Assembly: GCA_965249005.1 (NCBI GenBank)
Contig: CBDFLD010000019.1
Location: 434,001 to 498,000 of the forward strand
Reading direction: 5' to 3'
Length of the DNA: 64,000 nt
Source: CBDFLD01 sp965249005
GTDB taxonomy: Bacteria; Acidobacteriota; UBA6911
This document shows positions 9,007 through 18,167 of this stretch, one piece after another (the first letter of the stretch is position 1; every line of letters starts with the position of its first letter). Both the position numbers and the translations under genes were made by a program. The notes below the pieces were generated by a model. The model made no database searches. It was not told the origin of the DNA and saw only the letters and a list, made by a program, of their open reading frames with translations.

Positions 9007-10389
9007 ATGCGTGCCATAGACATTCTCATTGACAGAGCGACCATCATCACGATGGACAGTGAGCGCCGGGTCATCCGCGATGGCGCCATTGCGGTCGAGT
9101 CCGATCGTATTCTGGAGGTGGGCAAAAGCTCGGATCTCGATGGAAAATATCGACCCAAGAAACGGATCCAGGCGGAGGACTATGTCGTGTTGCCGGGATT
9201 CATCAATGGGGATGTGCACATCACCGGCATGCTCTATCGATGCTTTGTCCCGGACAATGTCAACTCCTACCCGATGATCTATGAATGGGTTTTCCCGATG
9301 TACGAGGGTTTCACTCCCGAAGACGAATACCACGCGACATGCCTCGGAAGCCTGGAGATGATTCGCACCGGCACGACCACCTTTGCAGAGGGCGGGAGTA
9401 CGGATGATGTCTCTGCCGTTGCTCGGGCAGCCGATGAAACCGGCATTCGGGCCATCCTGGGACGCTGGAGTTGGGATCTGGTGCAGGAGAGCCGGAAGTT
9501 CCGCATGACCACCGACGAGGCCCTGAAGGATTGCGAACGGCTGCTCGGAGAGTTTCGCAGCCGGAATCATCCCCGCATCTCTTTTCATCCGATGCTGCTC
9601 GGCATCGGAACGGCTTCCGACGAGTTGATCAAAGGAGCCAAGGCACTGGCGGATCAATACGATGTGACGCTCAGCATGCATCGCAATGAAGATGCAACCG
9701 AGGTGGATCAATGCTTCAGTGCGGTTGGCAAAAAGCCCATTGAATATCTGGAGGATATCGGAGCGCTGGGAAGCAACCTGCGGTTGCGTCACATGGCCTA
9801 TACTAGTGACGAAGAAGTGGCCGCGATGGCCCGTCACGATGTCAAAGTCATCGCGGACATGACTTCGTATTTGAGACTCGCATACGGTATCACGCGTCAC
9901 GGGAAGTTCCCCGAGATGCTAGAGCAAGGGATTTGTGTGTCTCTCGGGGTCGACGGTGCGACTTCCTCGGACTTCCTCGACATGGGTAGAGCGATGCACA
10001 TTGCGGCATCCGTGTTCAAGGACAGCCGGATGGACGGCCAGCTCGTTCCAACCGAGCAAGCGCTGGAGATGGCCACGATCAACGGCGCGAAATCCTTGGG
10101 GATGGAGGACTCTATCGGATCCCTGGAAGCGGGCAAGAAGGCGGATATCATTCTGTTTGATCGAATGCGGCCGGAATGGGTTCCGATGTGGGATCCGGCT
10201 AGCACGCTCGTGTGGTCGGCGGACGGCAAGAGCGTCGATACCGTCATCATTGACGGAAACGTAGTGCTGGAACGAGGAGAATTCGCCGGGATTGACGAAA
10301 GAGAGGTGTTGAACCGGGCAGCAAACCAGGCAAAGGAATGCAACGAGCGAATCGGCCTGCCGCTGAAAACGCGCTGGCCGGTTGTCTGA
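9007..10389 (+). CDS. Amidohydrolase of the TrzN/chlorohydrolase-cytosine deaminase type, altered HxH
   Basis: The 460-residue protein follows the mononuclear deaminase/chlorohydrolase plan: LPGFINGDVHITG near residue 70, SMHRNED, RHMAYTSDEE and GVDGATSSD, ending with the beta-domain motif SLEAGKKADIILFD. The family normally has His-x-His at the first position (N-x-H-x-H); here it reads Asp-Val-His, so one metal-ligand histidine is replaced by aspartate. Relatives deaminate or dechlorinate N-heteroaromatics or open guanine-like rings. AGGAGAGAGG precedes ATG 9007. The altered ligand suggests changed metal use or chemistry. Confidence 0.83.
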   Translation: MRAIDILIDRATIITMDSERRVIRDGAIAVESDRILEVGKSSDLDGKYRPKKRIQAEDYVVLPGFINGDVHITGMLYRCFVPDNVNSYPMIYEWVFPMYEGFTPEDEYHATCLGSLEMIRTGTTTFAEGGSTDDVSAVARAADETGIRAILGRWSWDLVQESRKFRMTTDEALKDCERLLGEFRSRNHPRISFHPMLLGIGTASDELIKGAKALADQYDVTLSMHRNEDATEVDQCFSAVGKKPIEYLEDIGALGSNLRLRHMAYTSDEEVAAMARHDVKVIADMTSYLRLAYGITRHGKFPEMLEQGICVSLGVDGATSSDFLDMGRAMHIAASVFKDSRMDGQLVPTEQALEMATINGAKSLGMEDSIGSLEAGKKADIILFDRMRPEWVPMWDPASTLVWSADGKSVDTVIIDGNVVLERGEFAGIDEREVLNRAANQAKECNERIGLPLKTRWPVV

Positions 10390-10428
10390 GAACGCTTATA
10401 AATATTCTAGAGGAAAGAGGGAATCAAA

Positions 10429-11628
10429 ATGGCCTCCACAGCGAATAACAGACAATGGGCCACCCAATATCCGGAGCTAGGCACCGACCCTGTTCCGATA
10501 GAACCTTGTCTGTCGCATGACTATTACGAGCGTGAGCGAGAACGCATATATCGCCGCGTGTGGCTCAACGTGGGGCGAGAAGACGAAGTGCCACGAAACG
10601 GAGATTACTTTGTCAAAGATATCGCGGCAGTCGACAGTTCGATCCTGATCGTTCGGGGAAAGGACGGTTCGATTCGCGGTTTTCATAATGTATGTACTCA
10701 TCGAGGGAACAAGGTAACCCGGGCCAACCGAGGGCACAGCAATGGGTTCGTCTGTGGTTTTCATGGATGGGCCTATGATCTGAAAGGCGATCTCATTCAC
10801 GTGTCCGATGAAGATCAGTTCTTCGGTCTGGACAAGGCAAGTTGCGGTTTGACTCCTGTGGCGACGGAGGTTTGGGAGGGCTTCATCTTCATCAACGTCG
10901 ATCCGGAGCCCCGGCAAACGTTAGCCGAATTTCTTGGCGAGTGGGGCGAAGCACTGAGCGGTTATGAGTTCGGAAGCATGGTTCTGCGTGATCACTACCT
11001 GGCTGAAGTTCACGTGAACTGGAAAGTGGCGCTCGATGCGTTTCAGGAAGCCTGGCACGCGCCGTTCGTGCACAAACGTTCGGGCGGTGCCGCCTACGCA
11101 AGCAAGGACAATCCCTACCTTCACGTCTTGCAATTCAAACTCTATCCACTCCATCGCATGATGTCCGTTCCCGGTAATCTAGAGTTCGTGCCGACTCCGA
11201 TTCAGATCTATGCGCATCAATTCGGCAAGTCCTACATCAGTCGAGAAGGCTCCGGAGCCGAGTTGCCGCCGGGAATCAATCCCACCCGAAGCCCAATCTG
11301 GATGTTCGATTCCAACTACATCTTTCCGAATTTCTCGATCTTTGTGTTCGACGGGATGTTCTTCACGTACCACTTCTGGCCTCTGGCCTCCGATCGAACG
11401 CTATGGGAGACGAGGACATACTACCCACCGGCGCAGGATGCGGGAGAGCGCTTCAGCCAGGAATATGCCAAATGCGCTCTCCGCGACACCTGGCTCGAGG
11501 ATTTGAGCACGTTGGAGAACATCCAGGCCGCCATTTCCTCACGCAGCGTCAAGCACTTCAAGCTCCAAGATCAAGAGATTCTCGTGCGGCACTCTTACAA
11601 AGTTATCGCCGATCACGTTGGCGAATGA
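10429..11628 (+). CDS. Rieske non-haem iron oxygenase, alpha subunit (copy 3)
   Basis: This 399-residue paralogue of the gene at 2740 has Rieske motifs NVCTHRGN and VCGFHGW, an iron site AWHAPFVH, and the LEDLSTLENIQ aspartate region. All iron ligands are present. AGAGGAAAGAGGG lies upstream of ATG 10429. It is the first gene of the second tandem Rieske pair. A cupin follows this pair, whereas the other Rieske genes are followed by the small partner protein. Confidence 0.93.
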   Translation: MASTANNRQWATQYPELGTDPVPIEPCLSHDYYERERERIYRRVWLNVGREDEVPRNGDYFVKDIAAVDSSILIVRGKDGSIRGFHNVCTHRGNKVTRANRGHSNGFVCGFHGWAYDLKGDLIHVSDEDQFFGLDKASCGLTPVATEVWEGFIFINVDPEPRQTLAEFLGEWGEALSGYEFGSMVLRDHYLAEVHVNWKVALDAFQEAWHAPFVHKRSGGAAYASKDNPYLHVLQFKLYPLHRMMSVPGNLEFVPTPIQIYAHQFGKSYISREGSGAELPPGINPTRSPIWMFDSNYIFPNFSIFVFDGMFFTYHFWPLASDRTLWETRTYYPPAQDAGERFSQEYAKCALRDTWLEDLSTLENIQAAISSRSVKHFKLQDQEILVRHSYKVIADHVGE

Positions 11629-11729
11629 GGTGGAAGGCGGAAGTGGCGTAGTAGCCGACGGGTGAGCCGGAGGACATTCTTCATCGGCGATCTGACGAAA
11701 GAGGAAGGTACGAGGCGAGGCAACGATTA

Positions 11730-12923
11730 ATGAAGGCCAACAGTTGGACGACCCAATATCCGGAACTCGGAACGGGACCAGTTCCGATTGCCCCGTATGT
11801 TTCGGAGGAGCGCTTCGAGCGAGAACGAGAATTGATCTATGGCCGGACGTGGCTCAACGTCGGACGTGTGGAAGAGGTTCCCGAGCCGGGAGACTATGTC
11901 GTCAAAGATCTGGCCGTGTGCAATGCCTCGATTCTCGTGGTGCGCGGAAAGGATGGCATTATCCGCGGATTCCACAATGTCTGTACCCATCGAGGCAACA
12001 AGGTCGCGCGACGATGCCGCGGGCACGGTAATGGTTTCGTCTGTGGCTTTCACGGCTGGGCCTACGATCTGTCGGGAAACCTGATCCACGTGAGTGACGA
12101 GGATGAGTTCTTCGACTTGGACAAAGGGGAGCAGGGACTACCCCCGGTGGCCACCGATGTATGGGAGGGTTTCATCTTCATCCATCTCGATTCTCCCCCG
12201 GCGCAGAGCCTCAAGGAGTTTCTTGGAGAGCTCGGCGAAGGGCTGGCAGGGTATCGGTTCAGCGATTTGATGCCTTCCGGGTCGTATCGGGCGGAGGTGA
12301 ATGCGAACTGGAAGGTCACTCTGAATTCGTTTCAAGAGGGATATCACGTTCCGTTTCTGCATCGTCGGTCGGCGGGTCGCGCCTATGCAGACAATAAGAA
12401 TCCAACCATCCACGCGCTGCACTTCGAGCTCTATGAGCTACACCGAATGATGTCCATCTCGGGTAGCGCCGCGTACCGGCCGACGACGACCGAGATACTG
12501 GCTCACCAATTCGGCACGACCGTGACCAAGGTGGCTACAGAGGCGGACACGCGCGCCCGCCCCCCGGGACTGAATCCGTCCCGCAGTGATGGGTGGGTTT
12601 TCGACATGCTGGTGTTCTTTCCCAATTTCTTCATGTTTGTCTTCGATAGCAGCTACTTCACCTATAACTTCTGGCCAGTGTCGATCGATCGCACGATCTG
12701 GGAGACGAAGACGTACTATCCGAAGGCGACCAAAGCCGGACAGCGCTTCAGCCAAGAGTATGCCAATTGCGCGCTCCGGGATACACTACGGGAAGACGGA
12801 AACACGTTGGAAGCGATTCAGGCGACGCTGGTGTCGGGGGCAAAGAAACATTTCATCTTGCAAGACCAGGAAATTCTGGTTCGCCATTCGCATCAAGTGA
12901 TCGAAGATCTGACGGCATCATGA
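11730..12923 (+). CDS. Rieske non-haem iron oxygenase, alpha subunit (copy 4)
   Basis: This 397-residue paralogue, closest in the window to copy 3, has NVCTHRGN, VCGFHGW, GYHVPFLH and REDGNTLEAIQ. It starts at ATG 11730 after a 101-bp gap that shows no clear promoter; the upstream signal is GAGGCGAGG. It has no signal peptide and is cytoplasmic. Sequence drift between tandem copies, strongest around the residues after the second iron histidine, suggests different substrates or successive hydroxylation/demethylation steps. Confidence 0.93.
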   Translation: MKANSWTTQYPELGTGPVPIAPYVSEERFERERELIYGRTWLNVGRVEEVPEPGDYVVKDLAVCNASILVVRGKDGIIRGFHNVCTHRGNKVARRCRGHGNGFVCGFHGWAYDLSGNLIHVSDEDEFFDLDKGEQGLPPVATDVWEGFIFIHLDSPPAQSLKEFLGELGEGLAGYRFSDLMPSGSYRAEVNANWKVTLNSFQEGYHVPFLHRRSAGRAYADNKNPTIHALHFELYELHRMMSISGSAAYRPTTTEILAHQFGTTVTKVATEADTRARPPGLNPSRSDGWVFDMLVFFPNFFMFVFDSSYFTYNFWPVSIDRTIWETKTYYPKATKAGQRFSQEYANCALRDTLREDGNTLEAIQATLVSGAKKHFILQDQEILVRHSHQVIEDLTAS

Positions 12924-12994
12924 CGTGACACTTTTGGCTGCCGGACGGCGCAAGTCGTCACACGGGCGGGAAACCTTCTTGAGGAGACGGGGTA

Positions 12995-13399
12995 ATGGAT
13001 AAAGAGTTCAAGGAACCAGTGGTCATCAGCTTCACGGACGATCGATTCGAGAAGGAGATCGTTCCGGGAGTGGCTGTGATGAGGCACGCCTTCGGGAACG
13101 AAATGAGCTTTGCGCTTTTCAAGATCAACAAGGGACAGGGTGGGAAGTTTCCCAAGGTGTTTCATCAGCACGGCGAGGAAATTGGTATCCAGCTGCGGGG
13201 GAGCGCGACAGTCTGGGCTTGCGGCAAGGAGTACACCATCAACCAAGGGGAAGCGATCGTCATTCCCGCCGAAGTGGATCACGCGGGTATCTTCGGCGAG
13301 GAAGACGGTTTGTTGCTCGCCATTGCGACGCCGCCGCGCAAGGACTACGGTCCGGCAAATTGGGAACCCGCTAGCGAAGGCAATGTGGTTGAAGATTAA
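12995..13399 (+). CDS. Small cupin-domain protein (1)
   Basis: The 134-residue single cupin has its first motif in FHQHGEEIG (two His plus Glu) and its second around VDHAG. This is the usual metal-binding beta-barrel. It is closely related to the cupin at 24379 (same RHAFGNEMSFALFK / KHAYGDDMSVAMFK segment) and more distantly to 47427. Such proteins act as small isomerases, dioxygenases, lyases or sensors. A GAGGAGACGGGG precedes ATG 12995. The exact reaction is unknown. Confidence 0.8.
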   Translation: MDKEFKEPVVISFTDDRFEKEIVPGVAVMRHAFGNEMSFALFKINKGQGGKFPKVFHQHGEEIGIQLRGSATVWACGKEYTINQGEAIVIPAEVDHAGIFGEEDGLLLAIATPPRKDYGPANWEPASEGNVVED

Positions 13400-13413
13400 C
13401 CGGGAGGGATGAA

Positions 13414-14202
13414 ATGTCAGGGCAATTTGATGGGAAAGTAGCGCTGGTCACAGGGGGTGGCTCAGGTATCGGACATACGACGGCACTGACCTTTGCGAGT
13501 CAGGGGGCCAAGGTGGCGGTGGCCGACATCGCGCCGAAGGGCGGCGAAGCGACGGTGGCAATGATCAAGGAATTGGGCGGGGATGCAATGTTCGTCCAGA
13601 CCGATGTCACACGGGCAGTCGAGGTAGAAGCGATGGTTTCGCACACCGCGAGTAGGTATGGACGTTTGGACTTCGCCTTCAACAACGCCGGCATCGACGG
13701 TGATTTTGCGACGATCGAGAGTCACACAGAAGAGAACTTTGACCGGGTCATCGGTATCAACTTGAAAGGCGTATGGCTGGGGTTGAAGTATCAGATTCCC
13801 CAGATGCTCGAGCAGGGCGGCGGAGTGATCATCAACACGGCCTCGACCGCAGGACTGATTGGGTACCGGACCATGGGTGTCTACGTCGCGAGCAAGCATG
13901 GGGTCGTTGGGATGACCAAGTCCGCGGCGTTGGAGTATGCGAACAAGAACATTCGCATTCTGGCGGTCTGCCCGGGCGCCATTCGTACCCCGATGATCGA
14001 CGAATTCGTGGGGGAAAACGCGGAAGTCGAAACGGCGATGAACAGCATGCAGCCGCTAGGCCGGATGGGGAAGCCGGAAGAAATTGCCAATGTGGTGACC
14101 TGGTTGTGCTCGGATGCGGCGTCTTTCATGACAGGAGCCGCCATCCCGGTAGAAGGCGGGACCGTGGCGCAGTCGGGATTCTTTCCCCCTGTTCCCGAGT
14201 AG
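13414..14202 (+). CDS. Short-chain dehydrogenase/reductase (1)
   Basis: This 262-residue classical SDR has TGGGSGIG (residues 13-20) for NAD(P) binding, NNAG at 90-93, Ser144 and Tyr157-x3-Lys161 in the active site, and an acidic residue (AVADIA, Asp38) after the second strand that favours NAD+. It oxidises or reduces a secondary alcohol/ketone. It starts 14 bases after the cupin behind GGGAGGG, so it is in the same transcription unit. Confidence 0.92.
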   Translation: MSGQFDGKVALVTGGGSGIGHTTALTFASQGAKVAVADIAPKGGEATVAMIKELGGDAMFVQTDVTRAVEVEAMVSHTASRYGRLDFAFNNAGIDGDFATIESHTEENFDRVIGINLKGVWLGLKYQIPQMLEQGGGVIINTASTAGLIGYRTMGVYVASKHGVVGMTKSAALEYANKNIRILAVCPGAIRTPMIDEFVGENAEVETAMNSMQPLGRMGKPEEIANVVTWLCSDAASFMTGAAIPVEGGTVAQSGFFPPVPE

Positions 14203-14271
14203 TCACGGAGAACGTAGTCTTGCTGGCGGCGATGCTCGCGGGCAGTCGCTGCGCGTACTAACGGAGGAAGC

Positions 14272-16338
14272 ATGTATTCGATCGGTATAGACGTGGGTGG
14301 GACGTTCACCGACCTCGTTATCGTGGGCCAGAACAACGAAGTCAACATGATGAAGATTCCCTCCACACCGGAGAATCCGCTGGGGGGGATCAAGAGCGGT
14401 CTGCAAGAGATCGCAGGCACGCTCGGATGCAGTTTAGAGGACCTGGTCCAGGAAATTGACCGGCTGGTCCACGGAACGACCGTTGCGACCAACACGATGC
14501 TCCAGTACAACGGCGCGAAGACGGCATTGCTGACGACGTATGGTTTCCGGGATGCTCTGGAGATGAGACGATGCCACCGGAAAGGACAATGGGACTTTTT
14601 CACGCCCCAGCCCCCGATCATCGTGCCGCGCTATCTACGACGGGGGATCAAGGAGAGGACTCTTTGGGACGGCACGTTGGACGAGCCGCTGGATGAAGCA
14701 CAGCTCAAGAGCGTCGTCGGGCAGCTGGTTGGAGAACACCAGGTCCAGGCCATTGCCCTCTGTTTCCTTTTTTCGTTCAAGAATACGTCCAATGAGCGCC
14801 GCGCCGCGGAGATCATTCGCCAGGAGTATCCCCAAGTATTCTTATCCGCGTCGTCCGAAGTGGCCCCACAAATCCGAGAGTATGAGCGAACCTGCACGAC
14901 GGTGGTAAACGCTTTCGTGGGGCCGGGGCTCTCCGAGTATTTGGGTGAGATGGGAGGGTACCTGGAATCGAAGGGTCTGGCCAAAGAGTTTCAGGTGATT
15001 CAGAGTAATGGTGGTGTGACCACGGCCAGCGCCGCCGGGCAGCATGGTGTACGGGCGCTGTTGTCGGGACCTGCGGGTGGGGCGATGGGTGGGGCCAGCT
15101 TGGCGGCGAGGATCGAAGAGCCCAATCTGATCGTGGCGGATATGGGAGGGACGAGTTTCGATCTCACGCTGATCCAGGACAAGAACGTCTCGCTGGTCTC
15201 CGAAGAAGAAGTCGGCGGGTACAAGATCTCTCTGCCGATGATCGACATTCATACGATTGGTGCCGGTGGCGGCAGTATCGCCTACATTGACGATGGTGGG
15301 ATGCTCAAGGTCGGTCCACGCTCGGCGGGCGCAAAACCGGGCCCGGTTTGCTATGGACGCGGCGGCACCGAACCTACGGTAACGGACGCGGATCTGGCAC
15401 TCGGATTCCTCAACCCGGACTACTTTCTAGGCGGCGGCATGCCGCTTGCCCGCGACCTAGCCGAGCGATCGATCGAGGAACAGGTCGCGAAACCTTTGGG
15501 CATTTCGAAAATGGAGGCAGCTCAGGCGATCTTTGAGATCGTCAACGCCAACATGGTGGACGCGATCCACGTGGTGACCGTACAAAAGGGATATGATCCG
15601 CGGGAATTCGCGTTGGTCGCAGCCGGCGGGGCGTCGCCGATACATACTGGAGTGCTGGCCGAGGCTTTGGGGATACCCCGAGTCATTGTCCCGCAAGCTT
15701 CGTCGGTCTTCTGCGCCCTTGGTGGTTTGGAAGCGGACATGAAATATGACTATGTTCAAACCTATCTGGCCAAGACGAGCGAGCTCGATCTCGGGCATCT
15801 CCTCGCTGCATTCGACGAGTTGCGTCGCGAGGGAAATGGGCGACTGGAAAACGACGGTGTTCCGTCCGGCGCCCGCTCCTATGAGTATTGGCTGGAGATG
15901 CGTTACGTGGGCCAACACTGGGAGATACCGGTCCCGTTCAATCCAGGGAATGGGAGCGAGCCGCAGCTTGCAGAGATGATAGACGAGTTTCACAGGCGCC
16001 ACGAGATGGTTCACGGCTACAAGCTGGAGGATCGGGAAGCGGAGATCGCCGACATCCGATTGATGGCGATCGGCAAGAGTCCGCAGCTCGAGTTGCCGGC
16101 CAAAGCGATCGAGGGGAAGGACGCGGCTCAGGCTCTCAAAACTCAGAGGCAGGCCTACTTTGGTGCAGGCCGCGGATTCATCGAGGTGCAGGTTTATGAC
16201 GGCACACAGCTGAAGCCGGGGAACGAGATAACCGGTCCTGTCATCATCGAGCTGCCCCATACCACCATTGTGGTATATCCGGGGCAGCAGGCCCGCATGG
16301 ACGCACGCGAGAATATCATCGTCAGCGTGGCAGGATAG
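14272..16338 (+). CDS. hyuA: Hydantoinase/5-oxoprolinase A-type subunit
   Basis: This 688-residue protein belongs to the HyuA/oxoprolinase-alpha/acetone-carboxylase-beta family. It has the ASKHA-type N-terminus GIDVGGTFTDLV, HGTTVATN near residue 65, a second ATP element ADMGGTSFDLTL, and GAGGGSIAY further on. These enzymes use ATP to activate a carbonyl for ring opening (5-oxoproline, N-methylhydantoin) or carboxylation. The partner B subunit follows 10 bases later. GGAGGAAG precedes ATG 14272. The gene name denotes the family; the substrate could be any lactam, hydantoin or ketone. Confidence 0.85.
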   Translation: MYSIGIDVGGTFTDLVIVGQNNEVNMMKIPSTPENPLGGIKSGLQEIAGTLGCSLEDLVQEIDRLVHGTTVATNTMLQYNGAKTALLTTYGFRDALEMRRCHRKGQWDFFTPQPPIIVPRYLRRGIKERTLWDGTLDEPLDEAQLKSVVGQLVGEHQVQAIALCFLFSFKNTSNERRAAEIIRQEYPQVFLSASSEVAPQIREYERTCTTVVNAFVGPGLSEYLGEMGGYLESKGLAKEFQVIQSNGGVTTASAAGQHGVRALLSGPAGGAMGGASLAARIEEPNLIVADMGGTSFDLTLIQDKNVSLVSEEEVGGYKISLPMIDIHTIGAGGGSIAYIDDGGMLKVGPRSAGAKPGPVCYGRGGTEPTVTDADLALGFLNPDYFLGGGMPLARDLAERSIEEQVAKPLGISKMEAAQAIFEIVNANMVDAIHVVTVQKGYDPREFALVAAGGASPIHTGVLAEALGIPRVIVPQASSVFCALGGLEADMKYDYVQTYLAKTSELDLGHLLAAFDELRREGNGRLENDGVPSGARSYEYWLEMRYVGQHWEIPVPFNPGNGSEPQLAEMIDEFHRRHEMVHGYKLEDREAEIADIRLMAIGKSPQLELPAKAIEGKDAAQALKTQRQAYFGAGRGFIEVQVYDGTQLKPGNEITGPVIIELPHTTIVVYPGQQARMDARENIIVSVAG

Positions 16339-16348
16339 GGAGGGAGAC

Positions 16349-18142
16349 ATGAAGACATCCGCAGAGCATTCCAAAAAAGCGGGATTGAGCGACGTGATCG
16401 CTTTGTCCGTGATGTCTTACAAGCTCGATACCATCGCCGAGGAGATGGGGGTGACGATGCGAAAATCGAGCCACTCACCGATTTTCGCCGAGGCAAACGA
16501 TTTTTCGTGTTGCGTGACCAATGCGGAGGGCGAGCAAGTCGCGCAGCTGGCGGGGATCCCGATCATCGGCGCGGCAGGCGGTTTCGGTCCGCAGGAAGTG
16601 ATGAAGGACTTCACCCCGGAGGAGATTGAAGACGGAGATATCTTCCTCATGAACGATGCGTACCGGCTCGGGAATCACCTTCCCGAGATGACGGTGGTGG
16701 TACCGGTCTACATCCGGGGCGAACTGCTGTTCTATACGGTGGCGCGAGCGCACCATCATGACGTCGGGGGCCCGACGCCCGGCAGTATGAATGCCCGGTC
16801 GAACTCGATTTTCGCCGAGGGAATACGGATCCCCCCGGTCAAGCTGTTCGAGAAGGGAAAGCTCAACCAAGCATTGGTGGCAACGATCAAATTGAATGTG
16901 CGGGATCCCGAGGTGCTGTGGAGCGATCTGATGGCTGAGATCGGGGCTTGTAACGTGGGGAAAAAGCGGTTGATCGAAGCGCTGGAAGACAAGTATTCCA
17001 ATGATGAGATCAAAAGTATCGTCACCCGGGTGCTCGCTGCCGCGGAGCGGCAGTGTCGGGCGGAGATCCGCAAGGTGAAGAATGGAACCTACTACGCGGA
17101 ATACTCGATGGACAATGACGGCATCAATGATGATCCGGTTACCTTCCGGGTCCATGTGATCGTCGAAGACGAGGGAATCACCATCGACTACACGGGAACG
17201 GACGCCCAAGCGGAAGGCGCCAAGAACTGCACCCTTGCCACGACGTACTCCGGAACGCAGGTAGCCGTGCTTTGGGCATTGTCCGGCACGATTCCTCGAA
17301 ATAGCGGGGCATTTCGCGCCGTCAAGATCATTGCCCCGGAAGGCACATTGGTCAATCCACTCCCGCCGGCGGCGGTTGGGCTGTGCACGCTTCCACCGGC
17401 CTGCGCCATGATGGGTGCGGTTCTAAAAGCTTTCAGCGAAGTGGACCCGAAGCGAGTGCCGGGGGGCTTTTTTAGTGTTTTTACGGCCGGATACGGCGGC
17501 ATCGATCCGAGAACCGAAAGAGTTTTCATCGGGTGGCTGTTCGGCGCGCTGGGCGGCGGAGGCGGACACAGTCATCGCGACGGGGATTCGTTTGTGGCGC
17601 CCATCTCGAACTATAACGGCATCGTGGTTCCGAATATCGAGACCGACGAGGTCAACTTCCCGATCAAGACCTTGCGACATGAATACATTGCGGACACGGG
17701 AGGAGCCGGCAAGCATCGCGGGGGCAACGGCGTGGAATACACTATTGAATTCCGGGGCGTGAATCCCGATGTGTCCGTCTTTGGCGACGGTGCCGTCATC
17801 CCCGCTTTCGGAATCAACGGTGGCGAGCCGGGCCAGCTGAACGAAGGCTATCTGAACTACAAAACGCCGGACGAGAAAAAGCTGAGCAGCAACGAAGGCT
17901 GGAACAAGGCGAAGAGCGGGGAAACCGTGACGGTTTTGTCAGCCGGAGGTGGCGGATGGGGCGACCAATTGGAGCGCGACCCGGAGGCGGCGCTGGAGGA
18001 TGTTCGCAACGACATGGCAACTGTGAAAAGAGTCCGTGAGTGGTATGGTGTGGTGATCAAGGACAACTCGGTCGATACGGTCGGCACCGAAAGACTGCGT
18101 GAGCAGATGAGGGCGGAGCGAGATCGACGGGCGCAAGGCTAA
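16349..18142 (+). CDS. hyuB: Hydantoinase/5-oxoprolinase B-type subunit
   Basis: The 597-residue partner of the preceding A subunit has the HyuB family landmarks SHSPIFAEANDFSC, GDIFLMNDAY, HHHDVGG and a glycine-rich GALGGGGGHSHRDGDS region. The A and B chains form one ATP-dependent amidohydrolase or carboxylase complex. ATG 16349 is preceded by GGGAGGGAGA; the longer open frame upstream overlaps hyuA and is not used. The C-terminus ends in an SAGGGGWGD motif typical of the family. No third (gamma) acetone-carboxylase subunit follows, which favours the hydantoinase/oxoprolinase reading. Confidence 0.87.
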   Translation: MKTSAEHSKKAGLSDVIALSVMSYKLDTIAEEMGVTMRKSSHSPIFAEANDFSCCVTNAEGEQVAQLAGIPIIGAAGGFGPQEVMKDFTPEEIEDGDIFLMNDAYRLGNHLPEMTVVVPVYIRGELLFYTVARAHHHDVGGPTPGSMNARSNSIFAEGIRIPPVKLFEKGKLNQALVATIKLNVRDPEVLWSDLMAEIGACNVGKKRLIEALEDKYSNDEIKSIVTRVLAAAERQCRAEIRKVKNGTYYAEYSMDNDGINDDPVTFRVHVIVEDEGITIDYTGTDAQAEGAKNCTLATTYSGTQVAVLWALSGTIPRNSGAFRAVKIIAPEGTLVNPLPPAAVGLCTLPPACAMMGAVLKAFSEVDPKRVPGGFFSVFTAGYGGIDPRTERVFIGWLFGALGGGGGHSHRDGDSFVAPISNYNGIVVPNIETDEVNFPIKTLRHEYIADTGGAGKHRGGNGVEYTIEFRGVNPDVSVFGDGAVIPAFGINGGEPGQLNEGYLNYKTPDEKKLSSNEGWNKAKSGETVTVLSAGGGGWGDQLERDPEAALEDVRNDMATVKRVREWYGVVIKDNSVDTVGTERLREQMRAERDRRAQG

Positions 18143-18167
18143 ATCGCCAGGAAAGGCCAGAAGCGAG

